From positions 1,860,001-1,924,000 of the forward strand of contig NZ_CP053941.1 of NCBI RefSeq assembly GCF_013267195.1: a DNA stretch of 64,000 nt, given 5' to 3'. Under the pieces are notes generated by a model. That model saw nothing but the letters and a program-made list of their open reading frames with translations. It ran no database searches and was not told where the DNA came from. This document shows positions 8,673 through 16,954 of the stretch, piece by piece (position 1 is the stretch's first letter; each line of letters opens with the position of its first letter). Origin of the DNA: Halorubrum salinarum. GTDB taxonomy: Archaea; Halobacteriota; Halobacteria; Halobacteriales; Haloferacaceae. The position numbers were made by a program, and so were the translations under genes.

Positions 8673-10031
8673 TCACTCGTCGTAGGGCCACCGCCCGCCC
8701 GTCTTCAGCTCCTCGACGTACCCCTCGTCGATGGCGTCGCGGATCGACTCCCGCGACCGGTGTTCGGCCCCGACCTCGCCGGTCGCGAACCGGTAGACGG
8801 CCGCGGTCACGAGCGTCGCCACCTCCCGGAGGTCGCGGGAGTCGAGCTTGTCGAGGGTGTCGGCGTGGGTGTGGCCCCAGCCGCGCCCGGACTGGTCGCT
8901 CGTCGTGGAGGCCATCACCGCCGGGATCCCCTCCTGGACGAACGCCCACTGGTCGCCGTGCGGCGAGATCGTCTCGCCGGTCGTCAGGGGCGCGTCGAAC
9001 GCGTCGGCGACCGCCTCGAACGTCGAGCGCATCCCCTCGAACCCGTTCGTCCCCACGCGGAGGTCCCGCGAGCTACAGGTGCCGTCGAGGTTGACGACGC
9101 AGGCGATGTCCTCCTTCGGGGTCGTCTCCGCGGCGTGGTACGCCCCCCACAGCCCGATCTCCTCGGACCCGAACGTGACGAGCCGCACCCGGGTGTCGAG
9201 GTCGCCCTCGACGGTCGCGAGCAGGCGCCCGACCTCCGCGACGAGCGCCGAGCCGGCGCCGTTGTCGTTGGCGCCGTCGCTCACGTCGTGGGCGTCGACG
9301 TGGGCGGTGAGGTACACCGCCTCGTCGGTGTCGGGGCCGACCTCCGCGACCGCGTTCACCGAGGTCGTCGGCTCGTTCCGGCAATCGATGTCGAGCGAGA
9401 CGGTCGGGCGGTCGCCGCCCCCGTCCGCGGCGAGCCGCGAGAGCCGGTCGCCGACCTCCTTCGAGACGCCGACCGCGGGGATCGGGCCGGGCCGGTTGTG
9501 GTAGCCGATCTCGCCGGTCGGCGGGAGCGCGCCCTCGATGTGGTTTCGGAAGACGAACCCGACCGCGCCGCGTTCCGCCGCCGCGACGTACTTCTCCATC
9601 CGGTGGATCCACCGGTCGTGGGAGTCCGGCGTCCGCGAGGAGGCCATCGCGACCGCGCCCTCCAGGTCCCCCTCCGCGGCCGCGAACTCCTCGTCGGTGC
9701 CGTCGCCCACGTCGACGAGCGGGGCCGACGCCTCGCCGCTCGGCGTGCCGGGCAGCGCGATCACCTCGTGCGAGCCCTCGTGGTGGCGGTCCACGGCGCC
9801 TGTCACCGACAGCGACGACTCGCCGCGCCACCAGCCGGGGATCTCGAACTCGTCGAGGCCGGCGTTCCGCAGGCCGGCCGCCTCGAACGCCTCGACGACG
9901 CGCTCGGCGCCGCGGCGCTCGCCCGCCGATCCCGCCATGCGGTTCCCGATGTCGGTCAGGTCGGTCAGGAGGTTCCACCCGAAGTCGCTCGTCCGCGCGT
10001 CGCCCACGACGCGGTCCGGTAGGTCGGTCAT
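8673..10031 (-). CDS. M28 family zinc aminopeptidase
   Basis: Metallopeptidase of 452 residues. The co-catalytic zinc ligands of family M28 can be placed: His and Asp in HVDAHDVSDGANDNGAG (about residues 243-259), the general base and ligand Glu pair in VTFGSEEIGLWG, Asp in VNLDGTCSS, and the last His in GWGHTHADTLDKLD. A protease-associated-like insert occupies roughly residues 130-215. No signal peptide is visible, so a cytoplasmic role is likely. It may form a same-direction pair with the small gene starting at 10448, 81 bases upstream. Confidence 0.9.
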   Translation of the reverse strand: MTDLPDRVVGDARTSDFGWNLLTDLTDIGNRMAGSAGERRGAERVVEAFEAAGLRNAGLDEFEIPGWWRGESSLSVTGAVDRHHEGSHEVIALPGTPSGEASAPLVDVGDGTDEEFAAAEGDLEGAVAMASSRTPDSHDRWIHRMEKYVAAAERGAVGFVFRNHIEGALPPTGEIGYHNRPGPIPAVGVSKEVGDRLSRLAADGGGDRPTVSLDIDCRNEPTTSVNAVAEVGPDTDEAVYLTAHVDAHDVSDGANDNGAGSALVAEVGRLLATVEGDLDTRVRLVTFGSEEIGLWGAYHAAETTPKEDIACVVNLDGTCSSRDLRVGTNGFEGMRSTFEAVADAFDAPLTTGETISPHGDQWAFVQEGIPAVMASTTSDQSGRGWGHTHADTLDKLDSRDLREVATLVTAAVYRFATGEVGAEHRSRESIRDAIDEGYVEELKTGGRWPYDE

Positions 10032-10112
10032 ACGGTCCGGTTGGGCCCCGGGCGAAAAGGGGTTGCGGGAGGCGAAGCCGCGGTCGGAGCGGACGGCTCG
10101 GCGCGTCCGACC

Positions 10113-10448
10113 TCAGGCCGGGTCGGCCGCGGTCACCTCGACCTCGACGGCGTCGGGGTCGACGCCGATCCGGGCGAACTGCGTCCGGACGTGCTCGCGG
10201 GCCGCTTCGACCGCCTGGTCGCGGGTGTCGAACCCGCGGGGCATCGGCTCCTCGAAGGCGACGCGGATCTCCTCGCCGTCGACGACGAGCGGCGAGCCGC
10301 CGCTCTCGACCTCGTAGAACGAGTCGCAGACCCAGACGTACGGCGCGTCCTCGTCCGGCGCGCCCTTGTACGCGGGCGGCTCCTCGCCGCGCTCGAACAC
10401 CGTGCCGGTGAGGTCCGTCCCGCCGCCGCTGCCGCGAACGAGTATCAT
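10113..10448 (-). CDS. Conserved haloarchaeal small protein of unknown function
   Basis: Protein of 111 residues. Distinctive stretches are GTVFERGEEPPAYKGAPDED, APYVWVCDSFYEVESGG and MPRGFDTRDQAVEAAREHVR, which I recall as a conserved haloarchaeal family with no known role. The sequence is acidic and soluble, with an alpha/beta pattern. The start at 10448 (MILVRGSGGG) was chosen because the longer open frame upstream crosses the divergent HerA-like gene and is not protein-like. The promoter region is shared with that divergent gene at 10572. Confidence 0.7.
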   Translation of the reverse strand: MILVRGSGGGTDLTGTVFERGEEPPAYKGAPDEDAPYVWVCDSFYEVESGGSPLVVDGEEIRVAFEEPMPRGFDTRDQAVEAAREHVRTQFARIGVDPDAVEVEVTAADPA

Positions 10449-10571
10449 GCCACAGATACGGGGTCGAGCGTGATAAGCGCCCCGTGACGGACGCAGAGCG
10501 CCCGCCGACGGGGGGAGGCCGCCCGCGGCGCGAGGGCAAACGCTTTCGGCCCGGCGACCGGTGGATACGCC

Positions 10572-12464
10572 ATGACGCTGGAGGATTTCACCGACTTCAC
10601 CGGGGACGGTGACGACGACGGCGGCGCCCCGAGCGAGGCCGACCGCGCCGAGGGCGGGGGCGACGGCGAGTCCGCGGTCGACGGCGAGGCCGCGGCCGAC
10701 AGCGGGGGCGTCGCCGACGGGGGAAGCGCGAGCGAGGCCCCCGGGGCCGACGCCGACGAGGACGCGTTCGCCGCCTACGACGCGACGCCGGCGGGCAGCG
10801 ACGCCGGCCTGGGCGTCGTCTCGGTCTCGCAGGGGCTCCGCGTGGCCGAGGAGGAGGAGGAGACGTCGCTGAAGGCGTTCGTCACGACGGGGAACCGCGA
10901 GTCGGTGCGGCTCGGGAAGTACCTCCTGATCCCGTATCCGGACGGTGAGCGGCTGTTCTGTCGGATCACGGGCCTGGAGTACGCCCAGGAGTTCCAGTCG
11001 GACGACGCGACCGAGATCCACGCCCGCCGGCAGATGCGCCGCGACGAGTTCGCCGAGCGCGACTACAAGTTCGTCGCCGACTTGGAGCCGATGTCCGTCG
11101 TCTACGGCGAGGGCGACTCGATGAAGCGGCGGATGACCGACCGGGTCCCGAAGCCCGGCGCCGTCGTCGAGGAGGCGGCCGACGACGCCGAGATCAAGAC
11201 GGGGCTGAAGATCCCCGACGACGGCGTCTTCCTCGGGCACCTCTCCGTCGGCGGCGAGAAGGTGCGCACCGCCGCCGAGCCCCCGACGGTCGACTACCGC
11301 GTGAAGGACGACTACGCCGACGGCGATCCGCTCGCGTTCCGGCACACGCTCGTCGCCGGCGGGACCGGGTCCGGGAAGACCCACGCCTCGAAGAACGTCC
11401 TCCGGCAGTACCTCGACGACGACCGGACGTACCCGATGGGCGACGGTCGGGAGTCGCGCATGGCGGTCGTCCAGTTCGACCCGCAGGACGAGTACGCCCA
11501 GATGCACGACGACAACCCCGACCTCGACGACGGCTTCGCCCGCCGGCTGGAGCGGGAGGGGATCGCCCACGGCGGCCACGACGACACCGTCGCCCTCGTT
11601 CCGCGGGCGGCGAACGCGACGTACCCCGGCGAGGGGCACCGCGCCGAGCGCGTCGAGTTCACCATCCCCTTCTCGCTGGCGCGGGACATGCCGTGGCTGG
11701 TGGCCGGATCGGGTCTCAACGACAACCAGTACTCGGCACTGAGGACACTGATAACCCGATTCTTCAGGGATTATGGAGAATCTGGAACGTACAACCAGTT
11801 CCTTTCGTTCCTCGACGACCCGGCGCTCAAAGAGGAGTATGACGAGAATGGCCGGATCCACGAGAAAACGTTTGAGGCGGTGATGCGTCGTGTCCGTGTT
11901 GTCCCCGGCGGCGTGTTCGACCAGGACGCGAAGCCGATCACGGAGCTCGATCACACGCTCGTCCGGCCGGGCGGCCTCTCGGTCGTCCCCACCTACCACC
12001 TGCCGACCTCCCGGCAGAAGGAGATCGTCGTCCTCGCGGTCGCGGGGCTGCTCATCGACGACAAGCTCTCGAACGACCCGGACAGCGACCGGATCAAGGA
12101 GACGCCGCTTCTGGTCGGGATGGACGAGGCCCACAACTTCCTCGCCGACGCCGACAACGTCCAGGCGCAGAAGGTGGTCCAGAAGTTCACCGAGGCGGCC
12201 AAGCAGGGCCGCAAGGAGCGGCTCGGCCTGTTCCTGATCACCCAGGACCCGCAGGACGTGGCCGAGTCGGTGTTCAAGCAGGTGAACACGAAGATCGTGT
12301 TGAACCTCGGCGACGAGGACGCCATCTCCAGCGTCAACATCCCGACGAACCTCGCCGGGAAGGTGCCGTACATGGAGAAGGGACAGATGGTCGTCTACTC
12401 GCCCGACAACTCCGAGCCCGTCGAGCTGATCGGCCTCTCGGAGTGCGTGACGCGGCACGACTGA
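10572..12464 (+). CDS. HerA-like / DUF87 hexameric ATPase
   Basis: P-loop ATPase of 630 residues in the HerA-FtsK class, a group that translocates DNA in repair and conjugation. Walker A is GGTGSGKTHASKN near residue 264; Walker B is LLVGMDEAHNFLAD near residue 517; and the arginine-finger region GRKERLGLFLITQDPQDVAE follows. Residues 12-75 form an acidic Gly/Ala-rich low-complexity linker. The barrel domain common to HerA precedes the P-loop. No nurA or mre11/rad50 neighbour is present. Bases about 11735-11905 are clearly poorer in G+C and use codons rare in the rest of the gene. Confidence 0.85.
   Translation: MTLEDFTDFTGDGDDDGGAPSEADRAEGGGDGESAVDGEAAADSGGVADGGSASEAPGADADEDAFAAYDATPAGSDAGLGVVSVSQGLRVAEEEEETSLKAFVTTGNRESVRLGKYLLIPYPDGERLFCRITGLEYAQEFQSDDATEIHARRQMRRDEFAERDYKFVADLEPMSVVYGEGDSMKRRMTDRVPKPGAVVEEAADDAEIKTGLKIPDDGVFLGHLSVGGEKVRTAAEPPTVDYRVKDDYADGDPLAFRHTLVAGGTGSGKTHASKNVLRQYLDDDRTYPMGDGRESRMAVVQFDPQDEYAQMHDDNPDLDDGFARRLEREGIAHGGHDDTVALVPRAANATYPGEGHRAERVEFTIPFSLARDMPWLVAGSGLNDNQYSALRTLITRFFRDYGESGTYNQFLSFLDDPALKEEYDENGRIHEKTFEAVMRRVRVVPGGVFDQDAKPITELDHTLVRPGGLSVVPTYHLPTSRQKEIVVLAVAGLLIDDKLSNDPDSDRIKETPLLVGMDEAHNFLADADNVQAQKVVQKFTEAAKQGRKERLGLFLITQDPQDVAESVFKQVNTKIVLNLGDEDAISSVNIPTNLAGKVPYMEKGQMVVYSPDNSEPVELIGLSECVTRHD
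11735..11905 (+). other. Lower-GC patch inside the HerA-like gene
   Basis: Within the coding frame, 11761-11820 has 28 of 60 bases G/C, while 11641-11700 in the same gene has 43 of 60. Codons such as AGG (twice), ATA, CGA, GGA and TCT cluster here, and they are scarce in the flanks. The frame stays intact and the protein reads smoothly through it. A recombined segment from a lower-GC relative is one reading; a constraint from an overlapping DNA or RNA signal is another. Confidence 0.65.
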
Positions 12465-12515
12465 CGGCCGGCCGCCCCGGGCCCGTCGGGTCGCCGACGG
12501 GGGTCCCGACCCGAC

Positions 12516-12749
12516 TCAGACCCGCACCACCAGCGTGTCCGCCCACCGGTCGCCGAGCCGCTGGTTGTCCGGCGAGTCGGCGATGAACACGACGCCCGCG
12601 AGGATCAGCAACAGGGAGGGGCCGCCGAGGATCTTGGTGACGTTCCGTACGACCGCGGCGACGGCGACGCTCGCGACGATGTCGATGAGCCACGCGCCGC
12701 CGCGGGCGGTGACCGACGCCAGTTGCGACCGCGCGTACGGGGTGCTCAT
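12516..12749 (-). CDS. Short RDD-like membrane protein
   Basis: Protein of 77 residues. The start ASVTARGGAWLIDIVASVAV and the end DNQRLGDRWADTLVVRV match the first and last parts of the RDD domain (Arg-Asp near the first helix, then LGDR...T-VV), while the middle is shortened to one extra hydrophobic segment. RDD proteins are membrane proteins linked to ion transport, but the role is unclear. The start at 12749 was chosen as the first Met that gives a compact protein. It converges with the HerA-like gene. Confidence 0.6.
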   Translation of the reverse strand: MSTPYARSQLASVTARGGAWLIDIVASVAVAAVVRNVTKILGGPSLLLILAGVVFIADSPDNQRLGDRWADTLVVRV

Positions 12750-12885
12750 ACAAGCGCCTGAGCCGGCGCCAGCAAGTGCTTTGTGACCGGTCGCCTCCGC
12801 CCCCGAAACGTGCCGCCCGCGGCGCGTTGTCGCCGGCCCGGAGTCGCCGTCGCCCTTTTTATTCGGTGCGGGCGAATCCCCGCGC

Positions 12886-13347
12886 ATGAGCAAACGCATC
12901 CTCGTCGCGGTCGACGGGTCGGAGGAGGCCGCCGAAGCGCTCTCGTTCGCCGTCGCCGAGTGGCCCGACGCCGACCTGACGGCGCTGTACGTGGTCAACC
13001 CGGCGGACTCGACCACCGGCGCGGAGGGCGGGTTCCCGGGCGCCGCGGACCAGTGGTACGAGAGCGCCACCGCGCGCGGCGAGCGCATCCTCCGCGAGGC
13101 GGCGAAGTCCGTCGACCGCGATATCGACACCCGCATGGAGGTCGGTCGCCCGACGGCGACCATCCTCGGCGTCGCCGCGGGGGAGACGGAGCCGACCACG
13201 GACCGCGACCAGCCCGCCGACCCGGAGCCGTTCGACCACGTCGTCGTCGGGAGCCGCGGCCGGACCGGGCTCTCGCGGGTCCTCCTCGGCAGCGTCGCGG
13301 AAGGGGTCGTCCGCCGCGCCGAGATGCCCGTGACGGTCGTCCGCTGA
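12886..13347 (+). CDS. Universal stress protein, UspA family
   Basis: Cytoplasmic UspA-fold protein of 153 residues. MSKRILVAVDGSEEAAEAL opens the domain, and the nucleotide-binding pattern G-x2-G-x9-G-S is intact in GSRGRTGLSRVLLGSV, so ATP binding is expected. UspA proteins respond to stress or bind ATP/AMP-type signals; the client is not known. The promoter is a strong ctttttattcgg box about 28 bases before ATG (12856-12864). It converges with a small gene four bases after its stop. Confidence 0.92.
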   Translation: MSKRILVAVDGSEEAAEALSFAVAEWPDADLTALYVVNPADSTTGAEGGFPGAADQWYESATARGERILREAAKSVDRDIDTRMEVGRPTATILGVAAGETEPTTDRDQPADPEPFDHVVVGSRGRTGLSRVLLGSVAEGVVRRAEMPVTVVR

Positions 13348-13350
13348 GGC

Positions 13351-13647
13351 TCACTCCTCGGCCGCCGCCGCCGCCTCCGCTTCGACCACTTCGCCGACCA
13401 TCGACCAGCCCTCCTCGTCGGGCCCAGACTGACCGAGCAGGATCCGCTCGTAGTCCTCGGAGCTGATCAGGCGGAACTCGGCGTCCGCGTCGGCGTCGGT
13501 CCGAGTGCCCTCGCCGCGGAACTCGCGCTGGAAGAACTCGGTCGACGAGAACTCGTAGACGCCGGTCTCGCCCGAGTCGAGTTCGAGCCGCACCGGGCGC
13601 GGCTGGACGTTGTGGATCCGCTTCGCGATCGGGTGTAGATCCGGCAT
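13351..13647 (-). CDS. Conserved hypothetical small acidic protein
   Basis: Unrecognised protein of 98 residues. It begins MPDLHPIAKRIHNVQPRPVR, continues with a beta-rich part (LELDSGETGVYEFSSTEFF) and ends in an Ala/Glu-rich helix. The SSEDYERILLGQSGPDEEGW stretch is probably the conserved core. It is soluble and acidic with no cysteines. Upstream, ttttattc on the minus strand sits about 25 bases before ATG, fitting a leaderless promoter. No function is offered. Confidence 0.65.
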   Translation of the reverse strand: MPDLHPIAKRIHNVQPRPVRLELDSGETGVYEFSSTEFFQREFRGEGTRTDADADAEFRLISSEDYERILLGQSGPDEEGWSMVGEVVEAEAAAAAEE

Positions 13648-13781
13648 ACCGGCAGGTCGGTGCGGTCAGAATAAAAGCCGTCGGCTCCGTCGGTCGCGCA
13701 GCGTGGCCGCCGCCCGGCTACTGCGGACCGCCGCCGTACTACTTTAATACCTCACGGCGCGTCGTGGCCGTGAGAATCACC

Positions 13782-14513
13782 ATGTTAGAAGCATCGCTCA
13801 GCTATCTTCGCGACGGCGACGACGCCGTCACTACCGCCGTCATCGGCGGAGTCCTGCTGCTCGCGAGTCCGCTCATCATCCCCTCGATCCTCGTCTTCGG
13901 CTACGTGACCCGCGTCATTCGGCGCACCGCCGGCGGCGACGACGAGCCCCCGGCGTTCGAGGCGTGGGGCGACCTGTTCGTCGACGGCCTGAAGGCGTTC
14001 GTCGTCGCGTTCGTCTACTCGCTGCTGCCGCTCGGGGTCCTCGCGGTCGCCGGGGCCCTGACCGTCGGCGCGTTCGTCGTGGTGCCCGGGACCGGCGACC
14101 CCGGCGCCGGGACGTTCCTCGGCACCTTCGTCGTCGGCGTCGTCGTCCTCGTCGCGGGGCTCGTCGCCCTGGGCCTGTCGCTCGTTGGCCTCTACGTGAC
14201 GCCCGCGGCGCTGGCGGCGGTCGCGGACTCCGGGAAGGTCGGCGACGGCTTCGCCCTCGGGACGCTCTGGGGCGTCGTCACGAAGCGGGCGTACGCGACG
14301 GGGTGGATCACCGCGGCGGTCGTGGTGCTCGCCGGCGCGCTCGCGATCGGCGTGCTCTCCGTGGTCCCGATCCTCGGGACGATCGCGGGGGTGTTCGTCC
14401 AGTTCTACGCGCTCGTGGCGGCGGCCGCCATCGTCGGGTGGACGTGGACCGACGTGCGCCCGGTCGGGACGGAACCGCCGGAGACGGAGCCCGCGGAACG
14501 GCCCGCGGTGTAA
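13782..14513 (+). CDS. DUF4013 membrane protein
   Basis: Integral membrane protein of 243 residues with about five helices. LEASLSYLRDGDDAVTTAVI, then SILVFGYVTRVIRR and FEAWGDLFVDGLKAFVVAFV, are the hallmark of DUF4013, widespread in archaea and of unknown role. ATG at 13782 was chosen over GTG at 13764 because tttaata at 13743-13749 would place transcription start about ten bases before it. The gene faces convergent rpl11. Confidence 0.82.
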   Translation: MLEASLSYLRDGDDAVTTAVIGGVLLLASPLIIPSILVFGYVTRVIRRTAGGDDEPPAFEAWGDLFVDGLKAFVVAFVYSLLPLGVLAVAGALTVGAFVVVPGTGDPGAGTFLGTFVVGVVVLVAGLVALGLSLVGLYVTPAALAAVADSGKVGDGFALGTLWGVVTKRAYATGWITAAVVVLAGALAIGVLSVVPILGTIAGVFVQFYALVAAAAIVGWTWTDVRPVGTEPPETEPAERPAV

Positions 14514-14568
14514 CGGGGTCGAATCGAAATCGCCGCGGAAGGGCGGGAGCTCGCGAAAAGGGGCGGCG

Positions 14569-15045
14569 TTACTCGTTGAGGACGTCGTCGTACTCGCCGG
14601 CGTCGACGCGCTCGTCGAACGTCCGGGCGTCCTCGCCCTCGATGGTGACGCCGAGGGAGGCGCAGGTGCCGCCGACCTCCTTGGCGGCGGCCTTCGTGTC
14701 GTACGCGAGCAGGTCGCTCGACTTCTGCTCGGCGACCTTCTTCACCTGTTCGATCGACATGTCGGCGACGAAGTTCTCCTGCGGCTCGCCGGAGCCGGTG
14801 TCGAAGCCGGCCTCGTCCTTGATGAGCTCCGCGGTGGGCGGCACGCCGACCTCGATGGTGAAGGAGCCGTCGTCGTCGTACTCGACGGTGACGGGCACCT
14901 CCATGCCGTCGAAGGCAGCGGTCTCGTCGTTGATCTCCGCGACGACGTCCTGGACGTCCACCGGCGTCGGTCCGAGCTCGGGACCGAGCGGCGGGCCGGG
15001 GTTGGCCTGCCCGCCGGGGACGAGCGCTTCGATAGTTCCAGCCAT
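14569..15045 (-). CDS. rpl11: 50S ribosomal protein L11
   Basis: Large-subunit protein at the GTPase-associated centre, 158 residues. The N-terminus LVPGGQANPGPPLGPELGPT is the invariant L11 signature, followed by the rRNA-binding C-terminal domain (FVADMSIEQVKKVAEQKSSD). As in other haloarchaea it is not beside the L1-L10-L12 operon. A minus-strand TATA box (gttaaaag, 15068-15075) lies 23-30 bases upstream, so the transcript is probably nearly leaderless. Upstream of the promoter lies a repeat copy. Confidence 0.97.
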   Translation of the reverse strand: MAGTIEALVPGGQANPGPPLGPELGPTPVDVQDVVAEINDETAAFDGMEVPVTVEYDDDGSFTIEVGVPPTAELIKDEAGFDTGSGEPQENFVADMSIEQVKKVAEQKSSDLLAYDTKAAAKEVGGTCASLGVTIEGEDARTFDERVDAGEYDDVLNE

Positions 15046-15067
15046 GTCCGTACGAACCCGTCGCCGA

Positions 15068-15075
15068 CTTTTAAC
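15068..15075 (-). promoter_or_regulatory. TATA box of rpl11
   Basis: The minus strand reads gttaaaag, 23-30 bases before the rpl11 start at 15045, the spacing expected for a leaderless haloarchaeal promoter. Confidence 0.6.
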
Positions 15076-15272
15076 GGTTGTTCTTTCGGGTAGGGGGAGT
15101 CAGCGGTTCGCACACCGTACGTCTGGGTTCCCCGGCGGTGAGCCGCTCGCTCGGCGGTGCGCGCCTGTCCGGTCTGACTTCATACGTCACCACTCAACAT
15201 CGCGCGGTCCCCCGTCGACGATCGTATCGTCTATTTACAAGACACTGGCTGCGGATCGACGCCGAACACCTC

Positions 15273-15620
15273 CAAAGCCCCAGGCGCTCGGTGGGACCTG
15301 GTCGCTGCTGAGGTGGTTTTCAAAGCTCCAACCGCTCGGTGAGACGTGATCGCTGTTGCCGAGGTGATCTCCAAAGCCCCAGCCGCGAGGAGGCCGTACG
15401 CTCGCTGCGCGCTTCAGTCGCTCGCGCTGCTCGCTCCTTCCAGTGCTTGCGTCGCCTACGACCTCCTCGCGACTGCCCCTTTGAGTCCCACCCCGACCGC
15501 ACAGCAACCGCACCTCACGCCTCCCCAGCCTCGTCGCTGGTCCCTCCGCTTCGCTCCGGGAGCCAGCGACTCCCTCGCGCGGTCGATTCGCGCCCTTCGG
15601 GCGCGCATCGGCACGCGCCA
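15273..15620 (-). repeat. Interspersed stem-loop repeat, copy 1 (reverse orientation)
   Basis: Copy 1 of a four-member family defined in this window. Read on the minus strand it starts with ggcgcgtgcc, then a triloop hairpin GCGCCC-GAA-GGGCGC (15590-15604), then cgcgag and a longer stem GTCGCTGG...CCAGCGAC. The shared core (15473-15535) follows, then a variable arm, and it ends in ggctggggctttgg. Its tail carries two further degenerate copies of the terminal cttTGG motif at 48- and 51-base spacing. A TATA-like ttaataaacc lies just upstream on the minus strand. It fills most of the 628-base gap between rpl11 and the MFS gene. Confidence 0.85.
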
Positions 15621-15673
15621 CTGCTTGGTCTGGTTTATTAATCGGTCTGCGAAGCGGAGCGGGAAGTCCGCAC

Positions 15674-16954
15674 CTACGAGTCAACGACGCTCGACGGGTC
15701 GGTCGCCCCCGCCTCGTCGGCGACGCGGCCGGGGAGGAACGTCCCGGTCTCTCGGCGGACGCCGAGGAGGAGGACGCCGCCGGCGAGCAGCGGCAGGGCG
15801 GCGCAGGCGGCGTATATCGGCGCGAAGCCGACCGCCTCGATGAGGGGGAGCGACACCATGGGGCCGAGCCCGCCCCCCACGTCGCCGAGGACGTTGTTCG
15901 TCCCGGAGGCGCGACCCATCCGCTCGTCGGGGGTGAGGTCGGCGAGCAGGGCCATCATCGGGCCGCTGGTCCCGCCCTGGCCGGCGCCGATGAAGACGCA
16001 GGCGAGCCCGAGAGAGAGGACCGACCCGGCCCGGGCGAGCAGCAGGAACCCGACGAACGAGACCGCGAGGAAGATCAGGAGGATGGGCGTCCGCGACTCG
16101 CGGGTGTCGGAGACCCGCCCGCCGACGAGCATGAAGGCGGCAGCCGAGACGACCGTGCCGGCCATGAACAGCCCGGAGGTCCCCTGCGGGGCGAGGCCGA
16201 ACAGCGAGATGTCGTTCGCGCCGAGGAACAGCACGAGCGTGGAGAACAGCGCGCCGATGTACGCGAACATCAGCCCGAAGTTGACGAGCCCGACCGTCAG
16301 GGCCGGGACGGCGGTGTCGACCTCCCAGGGCTTGATCGAGTCGCCGGACCGGTCGCCGGTGACGTGCGTCTCCGGGACGTACCGGTACGCGACCACGCTC
16401 GCGGTGAGCGCGAAGGCGGCGGCGACGGCGAACGCCGCCACGTTGCCCGCGACCGCCGAGACGACCCCGCCGAGCACGAGGCCGGCCGGGAACCCCATCG
16501 TGATCCCGCCGCGGACGATCCCCATGTTCGTCCCGCGGTCGCCGCTGTCGGAGAGGTCGGCGGCGATGGTGTACGCGGTCGCGAACACCGCGGCGGAGCC
16601 GAGCCCCCAGAGGACCCGCGCGAGCAGGAACCACGCCTCGGGGGCGATCCCCGCCGGCACCGCGAGCGCGACGACGTACCCGAGCGTGGCGACCCCCTCG
16701 ACGAACAGCCCGACGACGAACGGCGTGCGCGTCCCGTACCGGTCGACGAGGGCGCCGGCCGGCGCGTTCGCGACGAGCCGCACCCACCGGTTCGCGGAGA
16801 GGATCGCGCCCACCATGAACGCCGAGATGCCGAGGACCGCGCCGAGGTTCGGGAGGATCGGGAAGACGACGCCGCCGCCGAAGCCGACGAAGAACGTGCT
16901 CGCGATCACCGCGAGCAGGACCGGCGGCGGGCGCTCGAACCCGAAGCGGGTCAT
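15674..16954 (-). CDS. MFS transporter
   Basis: Twelve-helix major facilitator protein of 426 residues, probably a proton-driven drug or metabolite exporter in the cytoplasmic membrane. The first helix is VLLAVIASTFFVGFGGGVVF, and the loop 2-3 signature is recognisable as NAPAGALVDRYGTRTPFVVG. The gene overlaps the upstream TetR gene by four bases, so regulator and transporter share one transcript. The TetR operator at 17652-17671 would control both. The substrate is unknown; the pairing suggests efflux of the TetR ligand. Confidence 0.9.
   Translation of the reverse strand: MTRFGFERPPPVLLAVIASTFFVGFGGGVVFPILPNLGAVLGISAFMVGAILSANRWVRLVANAPAGALVDRYGTRTPFVVGLFVEGVATLGYVVALAVPAGIAPEAWFLLARVLWGLGSAAVFATAYTIAADLSDSGDRGTNMGIVRGGITMGFPAGLVLGGVVSAVAGNVAAFAVAAAFALTASVVAYRYVPETHVTGDRSGDSIKPWEVDTAVPALTVGLVNFGLMFAYIGALFSTLVLFLGANDISLFGLAPQGTSGLFMAGTVVSAAAFMLVGGRVSDTRESRTPILLIFLAVSFVGFLLLARAGSVLSLGLACVFIGAGQGGTSGPMMALLADLTPDERMGRASGTNNVLGDVGGGLGPMVSLPLIEAVGFAPIYAACAALPLLAGGVLLLGVRRETGTFLPGRVADEAGATDPSSVVDS

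Noticed and set aside
10113..12458. Very long open frame on the minus strand across the HerA-like gene
   Set aside because: It is the antisense of a well supported ATPase gene; in high-GC DNA such frames stay open by codon bias. Only its last 111 codons (10113-10448) look like a protein.
14967..15113. Upstream extension or second gene at rpl11 (frame to 15113)
   Set aside because: It is in a different frame, crosses the rpl11 promoter and has no family features.
15273..15385. Spaced repeated units resembling a CRISPR array
   Set aside because: Only three degenerate units, unequal spacing, spacers similar to each other, no cas genes. They are the multiplied end of a repeat element.
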